Positions 1 to 7,474 are shown, numbered from the stretch's first letter. The stretch: DNA of 35,366 nucleotides from Methanomassiliicoccales archaeon (GCA_030604065.1 JAUVWO010000004.1:1-35366), one strand, 5' to 3'. A program made the numbers and translations. The notes: generated from the letters alone by a model not told the origin.

Positions 1-2
1 AT

Positions 3-110
3 CGAATCAGATGCCGTTCGGAGGCCGGAAGGAGAAACGATGTTCATTCGAAGATCAACCTTCACAACGTGAGGATGCTGGCCAAGACACTATTTGATAT
101 GGAAGATTAG
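3..110 (+). CDS. possible 3' end of a truncated gene
   Basis: Frame 3 is open from the window edge to TAG at 108-110 and ends in a helical-looking tail (NVRMLAKTLFDMED). No start is visible and 35 codons are too few to name a family. It could equally be random open frame; the other two frames close sooner. Confidence 0.2.
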   Translation, partial: RIRCRSEAGRRNDVHSKINLHNVRMLAKTLFDMED

Positions 111-258
111 TTTACAGTCAAAGCCATTTTATTAATTAATTATACTACTGGGTACTACCTATAATCAAGAGTTAATAGCGAGTTAAGAAGCCCTCTATGA
201 GTTAACAAGAAGGGATTTGAAGGGGACTCGACCGGCGGAATGACATAGCACGGGCTTG

Positions 259-277
259 ATCATCGAGCTTCGATGAT
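259..277. repeat. perfect 8-bp hairpin
   Basis: ATCATCGA, a 3-nt loop (GCT), then TCGATGAT. It lies in a gene-free stretch and could be an RNA hairpin or a protein-binding site. Confidence 0.5.
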
Positions 278-350
278 GAACGACCGCCTGCAGCATCCTT
301 CAAAAAGGCTTATTGGATCCCAATATTCGACGAAAGCCTCTGTATTGCAA

Positions 351-692
351 ATAAAGAGAGAGAGGTCCTCTCTATTTGGTATCTAAATAAGTACATGAAT
401 CACACTCTGTCCAGCCTCGCTCACGCTCTTTTGCCCACCTCATGATCAAGGGCTCCGCCCCTATCCTCACGACCGGATCCCTGCAGTCATCCCTATCATG
501 ATCAGGCGGCCGCAACGGCCTGATAGCAACGGTGAAAGCCGGGGTGACGCCTGATCCATGCATGATCGATGGAGGGATCCTCTCAACGTGCGCCCGCTCA
601 AGCATCGGATGAGGGGCTTGAGCTGGTCTAAGCATTCCAATGTTAGTACCTACATAGATACAACACATAGTAGGCCTCTCTCTCTTTTTACT
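351..692. repeat. imperfect inverted repeat pair flanking about 250 bp
   Basis: The reverse complement of 351-394 aligns with 646-692. Both arms share GTAC, TAGATAC and the run CCTCTCTCTCTTT in the same order, with small gaps (roughly three quarters identical by eye). The arms flank a GC-richer insert with its own hairpins. This looks like a small non-autonomous element or a long-range RNA stem. Part of the match is simple CT repeat, which lowers confidence. Confidence 0.35.
596..623. repeat. 8-bp hairpin inside the inverted-repeat insert
   Basis: GCTCAAGC, a 12-nt loop, then GCTTGAGC. No gene is nearby and its function is unknown. Confidence 0.45.
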
Positions 693-919
693 CGATCATC
701 GCTCGGACGACAATATTGGTGGCGATATCGGGTCGGTGCCAGGGCCTCGTTGATCGTCTGCTGCAGCGTGTCGGTGGCCACCCGAACCTGACAGTCAATG
801 GGTACGGGTGGCCGCTGGCTGTATGTTGCCAATGGTCCATATCAATCTATATTATCAATAATGAAAATATATCATATGCCATATAAATAATACGAACACA
901 TGGCAATCCGGGTGAGAGG

Positions 920-1216
920 TTGCGGAAGGAATGCGTTGCATACTGTCTGATCGTGTTCATATCAGGGTCAATGATGGGTGCATATGTGGCCACCTACGAT
1001 TTCATCGGCACGACATGTGATTGTTGCGTCATGACGGCCGTCGTGGCATGCGCAACGGTTGCCGTGATAGGATCTGGCTTGTTCATGCGCAGTCTGACAG
1101 ACGGGAGAGTGAAGAGAGCCGGCAGCACATGCCCCCGCTGTGGAGCCCCGATCAACCCAGGGTCGACATACTGCTTCGATTGCGGGATCCAACTAAAACG
1201 GAAAGGCAACAAGTAG
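920..1216 (+). CDS. small membrane protein with C-terminal zinc ribbon
   Basis: 98 residues from a TTG start preceded by GGTGAGAG. Two hydrophobic segments (about residues 5-28 and 38-56) look like membrane helices. They are followed by a basic linker and a compact zinc-ribbon pattern, CPRCG...CFDCG, near residues 71-88. Such short archaeal proteins have no assigned function; the topology suggests a membrane anchor presenting a metal-bound ribbon in the cytoplasm. It stands alone, with no operon partner and with a GC-rich hairpin 45 nt downstream. The minus-strand ORFs at 968-1302 are shadows. Confidence 0.6.
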   Translation: MRKECVAYCLIVFISGSMMGAYVATYDFIGTTCDCCVMTAVVACATVAVIGSGLFMRSLTDGRVKRAGSTCPRCGAPINPGSTYCFDCGIQLKRKGNK

Positions 1217-1608
1217 CCAATGGTAAGCCCCTCTGCGAACGTTAAAACGATCATGACGGAGCCCCCTGAGGGGGCCCTGAGCATCAGGACCTCGTTGGCC
1301 ATCGACTGTAGTTGTCGGTGGCCACCAGGTGCTGATGGTCGCCAGGTCGCCCCGGGCCGTTGTTGAGGGACGGGTGAGCTCCAAGCCGCCGGTGTGGATT
1401 GAGGCGTTTCCTAATTGTCCTTTTTATGAGCATGATGGGTGAATGGATTTATTGTGAGTAATAAATTGAGAATCATTTGAAATATACTGGCTTTCTTCAC
1501 CTTTCGATTGTTTGGTAAATAATCACGAAGATTGAGTGGATAATCATATTATCACTTTAACCAACTTAAATAAATACAACTTACCATAATTACCGATGGG
1601 TTAGGGCT
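1217..1608. other. intergenic, GC-rich then AT-rich promoter region
   Basis: No gene is supported. The first half is GC-rich and contains the hairpin at 1261-1275. The second half (from about 1415) is strongly AT-rich and includes TTAAATAAA at about 1567-1575, which is placed as a TATA box for the 1609 operon. Confidence 0.5.
1261..1275 (+). terminator. GC hairpin downstream of the zinc-ribbon gene
   Basis: GCCCCC, TGA loop, GGGGGC: a perfect 6-bp stem 45 nt after the stop codon. There is no T-run behind it, so a terminator role is uncertain. Confidence 0.3.
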
Positions 1609-1929
1609 ATGGGTTTAGAGTGCGAACCTTTGCAATTGATGGTTAAGGGTGCGAATCTGGTTCGATTTCTCGATTCGAGGTTTGTCGGGGAATTAAATAA
1701 GCAACTCAGTAATGTCGAGTTTGTTCAAATTCAGATAATGTTTGAGAAGGGAAAAGACGAGAAGACGGATAAACCAATCCTTGACAGTGCCATAATGTTC
1801 CATAGGAATCGTGAAGAGTATAAAATCGATAAATTAGTGGTTGATGCGAACGATTCAGATACCTTAAATAAAATAAAGAATGCGTTTGAAGCCTTCTACG
1901 ATGGGTGTCCAGATGGCGATGACGAGTGA
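1609..1929 (+). CDS. hypothetical protein, first gene of an overlapping trio
   Basis: 106 residues, not recognised. The sequence is soluble, acidic at the C-terminus (CPDGDDE) and reads as a small alpha/beta protein. A TATA-like TTAAATAAA about 40 nt upstream fits the ATG at 1609. The stop overlaps the start of the next gene (ATG at 1913 or 1919), implying translational coupling. The block is markedly more AT-rich than the recombinase gene at 2986, suggesting separate acquisition. A small defence or toxin-antitoxin-like module is possible from layout alone; no motif supports a specific function. Confidence 0.6.
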   Translation: MGLECEPLQLMVKGANLVRFLDSRFVGELNKQLSNVEFVQIQIMFEKGKDEKTDKPILDSAIMFHRNREEYKIDKLVVDANDSDTLNKIKNAFEAFYDGCPDGDDE

Positions 1930-2395
1930 TACAACACACATGCAAAAATCGGGATTGATATCTCCTGATGACAGGCCGATATTCGAAAATCAGACTGGTA
2001 AGATTATTGGGCATATGTACTCAAAGAGAGGAAGGAGTTCTCGCATAGATGAGTACGTACAAGATAATGTTCACCATTCGATGAAATTACCAATCTCCGT
2101 TCAATATTATTTCAGCCTGCCACAAGATGATCCCGAGCTCTCTATTAAAACTCAACTTGCATCACTTGAGAGGCGTTTTTCAGAACTGCAGGCCTTATTG
2201 TCCACATATGAAGATGATGAAAAAATTTGGACAAGGGATGAAGTGAAGAAAACTATTCTTAAAGTGACTCAGGACATGGATCCTTCAGAACCTATTTATG
2301 CATGCGATCTTGCGATGGATTATGATATCGACTATGATCTGGTTGTTGAAGTGATGGAAGATATGAGGAAGGCTGGATTGTTTGAATTCCGATGA
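1913..2395 (+). CDS. hypothetical protein with helical C-terminal (winged-helix-like) region
   Basis: About 160 residues from ATG 1913 (ATG 1919 also possible); the ORF-track start at 1880 lies deep inside the previous gene and is less likely. The middle contains a helical stretch (LASLERRFSELQALLSTYEDD) that could form a coiled coil. The last 55 residues, beginning TRDEVKKTI and ending MEDMRKAGLFEFR, resemble a small winged-helix fold with a closing beta pair. It is coupled to both neighbours by overlaps. I do not recognise the family; DNA or RNA binding is only an inference. Confidence 0.6.
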   Translation: MAMTSDTTHMQKSGLISPDDRPIFENQTGKIIGHMYSKRGRSSRIDEYVQDNVHHSMKLPISVQYYFSLPQDDPELSIKTQLASLERRFSELQALLSTYEDDEKIWTRDEVKKTILKVTQDMDPSEPIYACDLAMDYDIDYDLVVEVMEDMRKAGLFEFR

Positions 2396-2615
2396 GCCCT
2401 TGGCAATAGATGATACATATTTTATCGCAAGAAGACCTAAATGCAATTCGAAAGTGGAACAGGTTGAAAAGGCGATTATCACTGCACGAAAGATTAGAAA
2501 GCCGAAACCACATCATCAAACAGAAACGCATAAAGCACAATTGACAACCGTTGAAGGAAATGTAATTTTTAAGGTGGTCACACCTTACTTCAAAACCAGA
2601 AATAATAAACTATGA
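2382..2615 (+). CDS. hypothetical basic protein, last gene of the trio
   Basis: 77 residues from TTG 2382, overlapping the end of the 1913 gene by 14 nt, with AGGAAGG about 13 nt upstream. The protein is rich in lysine and histidine in the middle (RKIRKPKPHH), which suggests nucleic-acid contact, but there is no named domain. Overlap and shared AT-rich composition argue that it belongs to the same operon. A chance ORF cannot be excluded. Confidence 0.4.
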   Translation: MNSDEPLAIDDTYFIARRPKCNSKVEQVEKAIITARKIRKPKPHHQTETHKAQLTTVEGNVIFKVVTPYFKTRNNKL

Positions 2616-2985
2616 TCCACGTGAATAATCGATAATATAAAATTATTATTTAGCATATTGTTGGTTACAAAACGCTGGAGAGAATAATACATAGATTTAG
2701 TTCGATTATCATGGACCGTCCACGTTTATTTCCCAAATCCTTTGATCATCTTCAAGGACGCCCTCGCTCAGGCGGATCCATTTCGCATTTCTCCGTAGAC
2801 GGCATCTCAGCCCCTTGATCATCACCTTTTCGACCTTCTAAAGCCCCGATATCGCCTCCGGATTTCGCACAACGCCCCATTCTGCGAAAGGGATCCCGAC
2901 CACGGATCATTCGAATGCACGGGTGAAGAGCATGCGTCAAGTCCCGGTAGGGAAATTCAGATATTCTGATGCGCATTGAGGTTGC
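2616..2985. other. intergenic junction from AT-rich to GC-rich DNA
   Basis: The first 130 bases are AT-rich with a weak ATAAT/ATTAT hairpin after the trio. From about 2750 composition turns GC-rich up to the recombinase. The 170-aa minus-strand ORF (2752-3264) mostly mirrors the recombinase gene and is rejected. Nothing else is supported. Confidence 0.4.
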
Positions 2986-3567
2986 GTGAGGCAAGAGAAC
3001 AAGAGGAGGGCAGAGCTCCCGGAGATACTCACCTACGACGAGATCGACAGGTTCCTGGTATCGCTCGCCGAGGAGGGACCGGAGGCGCTGATCATGGGCC
3101 GTCTGATGCTCATGGGCGGCCTGCGCATTGCGGAGGCAGCCTCGGTGAGGCCCAAGGACCTGGTGCCGGCCAACCCCTGCTCGGTGTTCGTCGAGTCCGG
3201 GAAGGGCGGCAAGGATCGGTATGCGCCGATAGACGTGGCCACCTTCTCTCACGCACTCTGCCACTCATTGGACCAGGAGCTCCTCGAGGACGTGGCGATA
3301 TACTCCAGGACGGTGAGGACCCTGCAGAACCGGATCAAGTCAGCCTACCTGAGGGCAGGACTGCTGCATGACGGATGCTCGAGGGAGCTCACTGCGCACA
3401 CCCTGCGGCACACCTGCGCCACATGGCAGCTCGATCAGGGGGTCCCGCTCGAGGTGGTGAGGGAGAATCTCGGCCATGAGGACATCACCACCACTCAGAT
3501 CTACCTCCACCTGAACATCAGGCAGAGGTCCCGGATGTACTCCGAGGTCACCAGGTTCGGGGTCTGA
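2986..3567 (+). CDS. short tyrosine recombinase (XerC/D-like catalytic domain only)
   Basis: 193 residues from GTG 2986, with GAGG just upstream. The full active-site set is visible in order: Arg47 in GGLRIAEA, Lys76 in GKGGKDR, His138 and Arg141 in HTLRH, His164 in LGHED and the nucleophile Tyr173 in TQIYLH. Family members normally have about 300 residues with an N-terminal SAM-like core-binding domain; only the catalytic domain plus a short lead is present here. It may be a minimal recombinase of a mobile or invertible element, or a 5'-truncated integrase. GC-rich composition contrasts with the AT-rich genes on both sides. DNA strand exchange is the expected activity; the target site is unknown. 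Confidence 0.85.
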   Translation: MRQENKRRAELPEILTYDEIDRFLVSLAEEGPEALIMGRLMLMGGLRIAEAASVRPKDLVPANPCSVFVESGKGGKDRYAPIDVATFSHALCHSLDQELLEDVAIYSRTVRTLQNRIKSAYLRAGLLHDGCSRELTAHTLRHTCATWQLDQGVPLEVVRENLGHEDITTTQIYLHLNIRQRSRMYSEVTRFGV

Positions 3568-4015
3568 TCAACGAGGGCGCTGCGGCCGCCCACAGTCGAT
3601 GGGACGGCACCCGGGCGCTCCTACCTCGAACAATGTGCGCTGAGCCGTCATCGGACGTGCCCGAGATGACGTCATCGGGCATGATCCCGTTCATGTTTCA
3701 CGTCACCACCGGCGAAACCCCGGCCAGATCGGGCCCGGCGGCATCTATTCCCCTGCCGTTGACCCCTCTGAATATTCAAGAAAGCCGTCATGTGACGGGG
3801 GAGGCATCACGGGAGATTCATGTTTCGTTCACGTTTCGTAGGAGGCTTCCCCGCCCCCCCCCTCGATGCTTCAACCCTCCCCTATGATTCCCTCGTAACC
3901 TAAAAGCGATTCTCCAATTTCGAGCATCTGAACACGGCGATTCTCAAGAAGATCCTGATCGTGCAGCGAAAGCCAAACTGTCAATTATCTCCGAAAACAG
4001 AATTAGGTGTCGAGG
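3568..4015. other. intergenic region with palindrome and repeats
   Basis: The recombinase and the HEPN gene converge on this stretch. It contains a 12-bp palindrome (3665-3676), two TTCATGTTTC copies (about 3691 and 3818) and a C-rich run near 3855. The 84-aa ORF at 3633-3887 is proline-rich, lacks a ribosome-binding site and is not supported. Confidence 0.45.
3665..3676. repeat. 12-bp perfect palindrome with a nearby half-site
   Basis: GATGACGTCATC, with CGTCATCGG at its right half and the same CGTCATCGG about 26 nt upstream. It could be a recombination or binding site of the adjacent recombinase; this is inference from position. Confidence 0.35.
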
Positions 4016-5150
4016 TCAGGACTCTTTATCAAATTTCTTTGGGTCTTTCATAACCCTTGCCAGCACGTTAGTTGTCTGCTCTATTAATGGCCAACATTGA
4101 CCTTGAACGATACATATATCATCTGGCCTTGCGGAACATAACTCAGGATGGGCGATCTTGTTTCGTATTTCTACAAATTCCTTGAACTGGCTCATTTCCG
4201 ATTCAATTTCCTCAGTTGTTTTTTCATCCCATAGGTAATTGAAAACCGCATTGGCTCTATTTGAAAGAGATTGATTCAGCACATTATTATAGAGGTCATT
4301 AATGGATTCCAAACAGTTATCCCGGGTGATTTTTACCAATTCGCTCTATTATCTTATCTTTTTTCTCATTTTTCTTCAGCTTCTTTTTTTCTCCAGATGG
4401 AAGTCTATTATATAGCTCGTTGACAATGCTTTCCAAAGCCTGGAAGATGTTTAAATACTGGTTAAGAATCCATGTTTGATTTAATCCAGATCGCAACCAG
4501 GTTAATGATTCTCGAACTGGGCCTTCAATCTGACCTAATTTACCTGCCTTTATTGCTGAGTATCCATCAAGAATTCTATCCACACTAACATTGTCGAGAA
4601 CTAAAGAAGTTTGCTCAGTCTGGTATTTATTCAGCCCTTTAAACATAAAGAACTGTTTTGGCATATCATCCGTCCAAGTCGGATGGTTTTTATCCATCTG
4701 AGATGAGTTATCATCAACAAGAATCTGACAAGCTGGCCTCCAATCAATGTTTCCCTGATGGAAGAATCCAAAAAGGTCAGTAAGAAGGTAAATATCTTCG
4801 ATGGCAATTTCCAGGTCCCTTTTTGCTTCTGAAGGGTCGTCACTTATTTTACGCTTCAGTTTACCATTGATAGTAAATGTGTTCAAATTCCACTGGCTAT
4901 GCATTTTTGGTTGATTATAGTTAATATTGCGTCCATTAATGTCATAATACCCAGTTTCTAATTCCACTTCATCTTTACTAATGCGTGCCCCTTCTGGTTG
5001 CCATTGAATGGCACCATACATTTCAAATGCTATGAAACCTTGATTATTGATTCCCTCACTGAGTCCCCAGCAGCAGTTGATAATTTCATCTTCTGTCAAT
5101 GAGCGCATTGCCATAATTTTCTTGACACGATTTTCAAATCCATCTGTCAT
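4016..5150 (-). pseudogene. HEPN-type (Apea-like) protein gene split by a frameshift
   Basis: Two minus-strand ORFs (4317-5150, 277 aa; 4016-4339, 107 aa) join into one protein of about 378 aa if one base is removed from the A5 run (plus-strand T5 at 4330-4334): the frame then reads RIGKITRDNCLESIN without a break. The C-terminal part carries RNKIAHPE, the R-x4-H motif of HEPN ribonuclease-type domains; the N-terminal 230 residues are an unassigned alpha/beta region. HEPN proteins often act as RNases in defence or toxin-antitoxin systems. The break may be a real inactivation, a homopolymer sequencing error, or recoding. AT-rich composition indicates recent transfer. Confidence 0.6.
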
Positions 5151-5250
5151 TTTTCTACCAAAGTATCCTAATGGGCCTTGACTGTAAACTTCTTCTGCTG
5201 ACTTGAGAAACAGAACATTGCTCGATTATTGATAATATTCTTGAGATGAG

Positions 5251-5490
5251 TTACCATTTAACCACCTCAAAACTCTTCAATAGTAATTCTCTCAGCAGTT
5301 GTCCAGCCTCTCCCAGATCCGATTCATCACAATCAACATACTCTCCCCAGAGAAGTGCAAGATGTTCCTTCATTTCGGATTTTGCCTTGTTAAAATCCTT
5401 GTCGTAACCAACAGCGTTGATGCCTGGGATGCATAGAGTCCACAGACTCTCGAAACAGTCTACGGTTAAATGAATATCCCCTGCGAACAT
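5251..5490 (-). CDS. HicB-like small protein (tentative)
   Basis: 79 residues from the ATG at 5490. The segment around CIPGINAVGYDKDFNKAKSEM resembles the short strand-helix unit of HicB/UPF0150-type antitoxins, where a partial RNase-H-like fold neutralises a HicA toxin. No HicA-like partner is adjacent, and the match is by eye only. The reading frame stays open 17 codons further upstream through a GC-rich patch (5500-5545) to the stop of the upstream gene, with CTG but no ATG, so a longer protein or a fusion at a composition junction is possible. Confidence 0.4.
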   Translation of the reverse strand: MFAGDIHLTVDCFESLWTLCIPGINAVGYDKDFNKAKSEMKEHLALLWGEYVDCDESDLGEAGQLLRELLLKSFEVVKW

Positions 5491-5541
5491 TCCGTATCTC
5501 TTCGCGCGGCGACGGATCAGCTCCTGGCGCTCAAAGTTGGT

Positions 5542-6042
5542 TTAGTATTTCCTTTTCGATAATCTTTCAATCTCTTTGGTCAACATTGCATGATCATTTT
5601 CTACGCTTTCCAGAAGCTCATGAGATTGTTTTTTAAAATATTCTAAATCCATATCCCGATGAGATATTATTAGCCCCTCAAAATCATCAGAGGTTAGGTG
5701 AGTTATATTGCTAATTGTGGCACCAGCCAGCATTTCACTATATTCTCTAAACAATTTATATGTTCCAGGCTCGGCTAGATTTGCGTTATTCCCAATTAAA
5801 TCAGTATTGTGATAAATATGTTTTGAATCGTGTCCAGCATATAATATGATAGAACCGCTTATTTCCTTTGCACAATTGATGAAAGGCTCATAGAATCCAT
5901 CAATCCGTCTTTGAATATGGTTAAGCCTCATATTCTTGTTCTTTTTATCTTCCTTATACCGTTCAAATAAAAGACCAATCGCCGTAAATAAAAGACCAAT
6001 CGCCGCGCATACTGCTATTATCCATGTGGGATCAAACTGCAT
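5542..6042 (-). CDS. membrane-anchored hypothetical protein
   Basis: 166 residues from ATG 6042 (the track uses TTG one codon earlier). One N-terminal membrane helix (about residues 7-25) is followed by a charged stretch (ERYKEDKKNKN) and a soluble, helical cytoplasmic domain ending in ERLSKRKY. No family is recognised. The helix contains a tandem duplication (GLLFTAIGLLFER). No ribosome-binding site precedes the ATG, but an AT-rich TATA-like stretch lies about 30 nt upstream, so a leaderless mRNA is plausible. It precedes the HicB-like and HEPN genes on the same strand and may form an operon with them. Confidence 0.55.
   Translation of the reverse strand: MQFDPTWIIAVCAAIGLLFTAIGLLFERYKEDKKNKNMRLNHIQRRIDGFYEPFINCAKEISGSIILYAGHDSKHIYHNTDLIGNNANLAEPGTYKLFREYSEMLAGATISNITHLTSDDFEGLIISHRDMDLEYFKKQSHELLESVENDHAMLTKEIERLSKRKY
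5965..6005. repeat. tandem 20-bp direct repeat inside a membrane helix
   Basis: AAATAAAAGACCAATCGCCG occurs twice with a 21-bp period, adding seven residues to the N-terminal helix of the 5542-6042 protein. It keeps the frame. Confidence 0.8.
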
Positions 6043-6251
6043 CAAATCATACAGGTTATTTGCCGGTAAATAATGGTATGGAGGGGGAGCCGAAAAGGCC
6101 TAAAATGGTTTTTCAAGCAATACGAAGAGTCCCCTTTTCTTTCAACTTTCACCGAACCATTTCACCAATGGCCAATTGGTAACATTCGGTGACCTCTTCG
6201 TTTACCTTCTTATGCTACATTTGACCACTGTATGATAGGTAAGAGGTAGAG

Positions 6252-6389
6252 ATGAAGGTTGAAGTCGTAGTATACATTGGGAATCATAGGGACGTGGACC
6301 TGGATCAGATCCAAGAGCTCACTAATAGGTACAAGACAAAATTAGAGGGCGAGATCAATCAGCTTTTACAAATTTCATCTTGCGAATAA
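6252..6389 (+). CDS. 45-residue hypothetical protein
   Basis: Not in the ORF track. ATG 6252 follows AAGAGGTAGAG, a good ribosome-binding site with 5-nt spacing. The product begins MKVEVVVYIGNHRDV and continues as an amphipathic helix (QELTNRYKTKLEGEI). It overlaps the 3' end of the minus-strand AbrB gene by 35 bp. The function is unknown; small beta-helix proteins beside AbrB-fold genes are sometimes toxins or antitoxins, but nothing specific supports that here. Confidence 0.4.
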   Translation: MKVEVVVYIGNHRDVDLDQIQELTNRYKTKLEGEINQLLQISSCE

Positions 6390-6528
6390 TAACAGCATTA
6401 TCCTCTCCAGGAAGTGGATAGAACCCGACATAGTCACCAGGTTGAACTCCTAAGCGATCGGCGACGTCCTTTTTTAGAGTGACCCGATTTGACGCCTTCA
6501 CCTCTACGATTTCCAAAACTTCCGACAT
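6355..6528 (-). CDS. AbrB/SpoVT-fold DNA-binding protein
   Basis: 57 residues, below the ORF-track cutoff. The swapped-hairpin signature is clear: EVKASNRVTLKKDVADRLGVQPGDYVGFY, i.e. a beta-hairpin with N-R-V-T-L-K and the L-G-V-x-P-G-D turn. Such proteins dimerise to bind DNA and act as antitoxins or autoregulators. It is transcribed divergently from a second AbrB-like gene at 6625. TATAATAAT on the minus strand, centred about 28 nt upstream of the ATG, suggests a leaderless mRNA. Confidence 0.75.
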   Translation of the reverse strand: MSEVLEIVEVKASNRVTLKKDVADRLGVQPGDYVGFYPLPGEDNAVIIRKMKFVKAD

Positions 6529-6548
6529 TATGTCGTAATCCCCTTTCG

Positions 6549-6603
6549 CCCTATTATTATATTCAGGTCAATTCGCCATATTGACAAAACGACACTTAAA
6601 ATA
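6549..6603. promoter_or_regulatory. divergent promoter region of the two AbrB genes
   Basis: Minus-strand TATA-like element at about 6549-6560 (TATAATAAT) for the 6528 gene; plus-strand TTAAAATA at 6596-6603 for the 6625 gene. Both lie 25-29 nt from the start codons, as expected for leaderless archaeal transcripts. Confidence 0.5.
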
Positions 6604-6607
6604 ACAA

Positions 6608-6624
6608 AACGTCGTTATGACGTT
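6608..6624. promoter_or_regulatory. operator-like inverted repeat abutting a start codon
   Basis: AACGTC, five bases, GACGTT, ending one base before the ATG at 6625. It lies between TATA box and start, where a bound repressor would block transcription. Autoregulation by one or both AbrB proteins is inferred. Confidence 0.5.
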
Positions 6625-6792
6625 ATGATGAGTGCATTAGGGAGGCGGGAAATTCGGGAATCGAACAGATTGACAATTCCAAAAGCCGTTGTAGATGCCC
6701 TTGATCTCCGCCCTGGAGATTTTCTAGAGTTCACTGATACTGATGGAAAAATCATACTCCGAAAGAAAATTCTTACAAGCGAGGTGGTCTAA
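6625..6792 (+). CDS. AbrB/MazE-fold DNA-binding protein
   Basis: 55 residues (second ATG at 6628), absent from the ORF track. The signature reads REIRESNRLTIPKAVVDALDLRPGDFLEF: beta strand, R-L-T-I-P-K, helix, L-R-P-G-D turn, as in AbrB/MazE antitoxin folds. TTAAAATA 25 nt upstream and no ribosome-binding site indicate a leaderless mRNA. It is paired head-to-head with the 6355-6528 gene. No toxin gene follows directly, so the pair may be host regulators of the island or remains of toxin-antitoxin modules. Confidence 0.75.
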   Translation: MMSALGRREIRESNRLTIPKAVVDALDLRPGDFLEFTDTDGKIILRKKILTSEVV

Positions 6793-6900
6793 TCGTGTTC
6801 CCCGCCTGCTACTCTCATCTCCTCGCTGTCCGGAGCTGCAGGCCGGCAGGGTTCCTCTTTTACGCAGCAATGGGGGCCTGCGCATGACATCACGCTCACT

Positions 6901-6952
6901 GGGACGGGGTTCCCATGACCAACTTCCCACCAGGAGCCCCGTCCCGTGGGAA
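6901..6952. repeat. nested inverted repeats upstream of the mobile-element genes
   Basis: GGGACGGGG at 6901-6909 pairs with CCCCGTCCC at 6937-6945 (9 bp, perfect), and TTCCCA at 6911 can pair with TGGGAA at 6947. The site sits between the AbrB pair and the first gene of the GC-rich element; it could be a replication or transfer site, an attachment site or a structured RNA. The overlapping 92-aa ORF (6743-7021) is not convincing. Confidence 0.45.
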
Positions 6953-7017
6953 ACATCGCACATGCGGCCGCCAGGGCCCGGCGGGATACAAGCAGGGTCC
7001 ACCATGAGTAGAGGTGA

Positions 7018-7326
7018 ATGACCATGTTCGCAACAGCAACGAGATCCGGGATCCCGGAAGCCCATGAGCATGATCCGCACACGGATCAGCGGATCATCCA
7101 TGGCGTCGACCGGACCCTCGGCACTGAGTATGGATTGGGAGCGACCGACCTGGCGGAGTACATCCTCGAGAGGTTCGACCACCTGGAGGATGCGAAGGCC
7201 GGGTATGAGGGCATCAAGGAGGCCCTGTACGACGTGATAACGTCCGCAAGGTTCGCCAGGACCTCGATGTTCGAGGAGAGGTTCCTCGTCCATCCAGGGC
7301 ACTGGAGGAAGGCGCAGAAGGCCTAG
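7018..7326 (+). CDS. hypothetical protein of the integrated element
   Basis: 102 residues from ATG 7018, with GAGGTGA directly upstream (a second ATG follows two codons later). Mostly helical, with a central segment GATDLAEYILERFDHLEDAKAGYEGIKEAL, and no recognised domain. It ends in TAG; the next in-frame stop is 11 codons on. Its GC-rich composition matches the next five genes, all plus strand, and differs sharply from the AT-rich DNA before it. Probably an early gene of a plasmid- or virus-derived element. Confidence 0.6.
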   Translation: MTMFATATRSGIPEAHEHDPHTDQRIIHGVDRTLGTEYGLGATDLAEYILERFDHLEDAKAGYEGIKEALYDVITSARFARTSMFEERFLVHPGHWRKAQKA

Positions 7327-7474
7327 ATGCCCAAGGCATTGGATGGAGAACGTGAATGATCAGGCGGCCCCGGGGCCCGGCGATCCGCATGGAGCGATCG
7401 CAGGGATCCCCAGTCGCCGGCGAATGTCCGGCCGGCGGGATCCGGCGGCCACCGCAAGGTAGAGAGGACGTGAG

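Larger units (their letters stand above)
111..919. other. long non-coding or degraded stretch with hairpins
   Basis: About 800 bases without a convincing gene. ORFs at 372-668, 558-791 and 650-832 overlap on both strands, have odd composition and lack ribosome-binding sites, so I treat them as noise. The stretch holds an AT-rich block (about 120-180), a GTTAACAAGAA copy at 201, several hairpins and a flanking inverted repeat (351-394 and 646-692). It may be decayed mobile DNA or a non-coding RNA. Confidence 0.5.

Noticed and set aside
201-235. tRNA-like T-arm near the GTTAACAAGAA copy (GGATTTGAA) as left attachment site
   Set aside because: Only nine bases match the tRNA-Val 3' end and the flanking stem bases do not pair, so it is not a credible att copy.
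2752-3264. 170-aa minus-strand ORF
   Set aside because: It mostly mirrors the recombinase gene and shows no domain or ribosome-binding site.
4330-4334. Programmed frameshift in the HEPN gene
   Set aside because: There is an A5 run but no clear stimulatory structure, and the zero-frame stop comes shortly after. A mutation or sequencing error is simpler.
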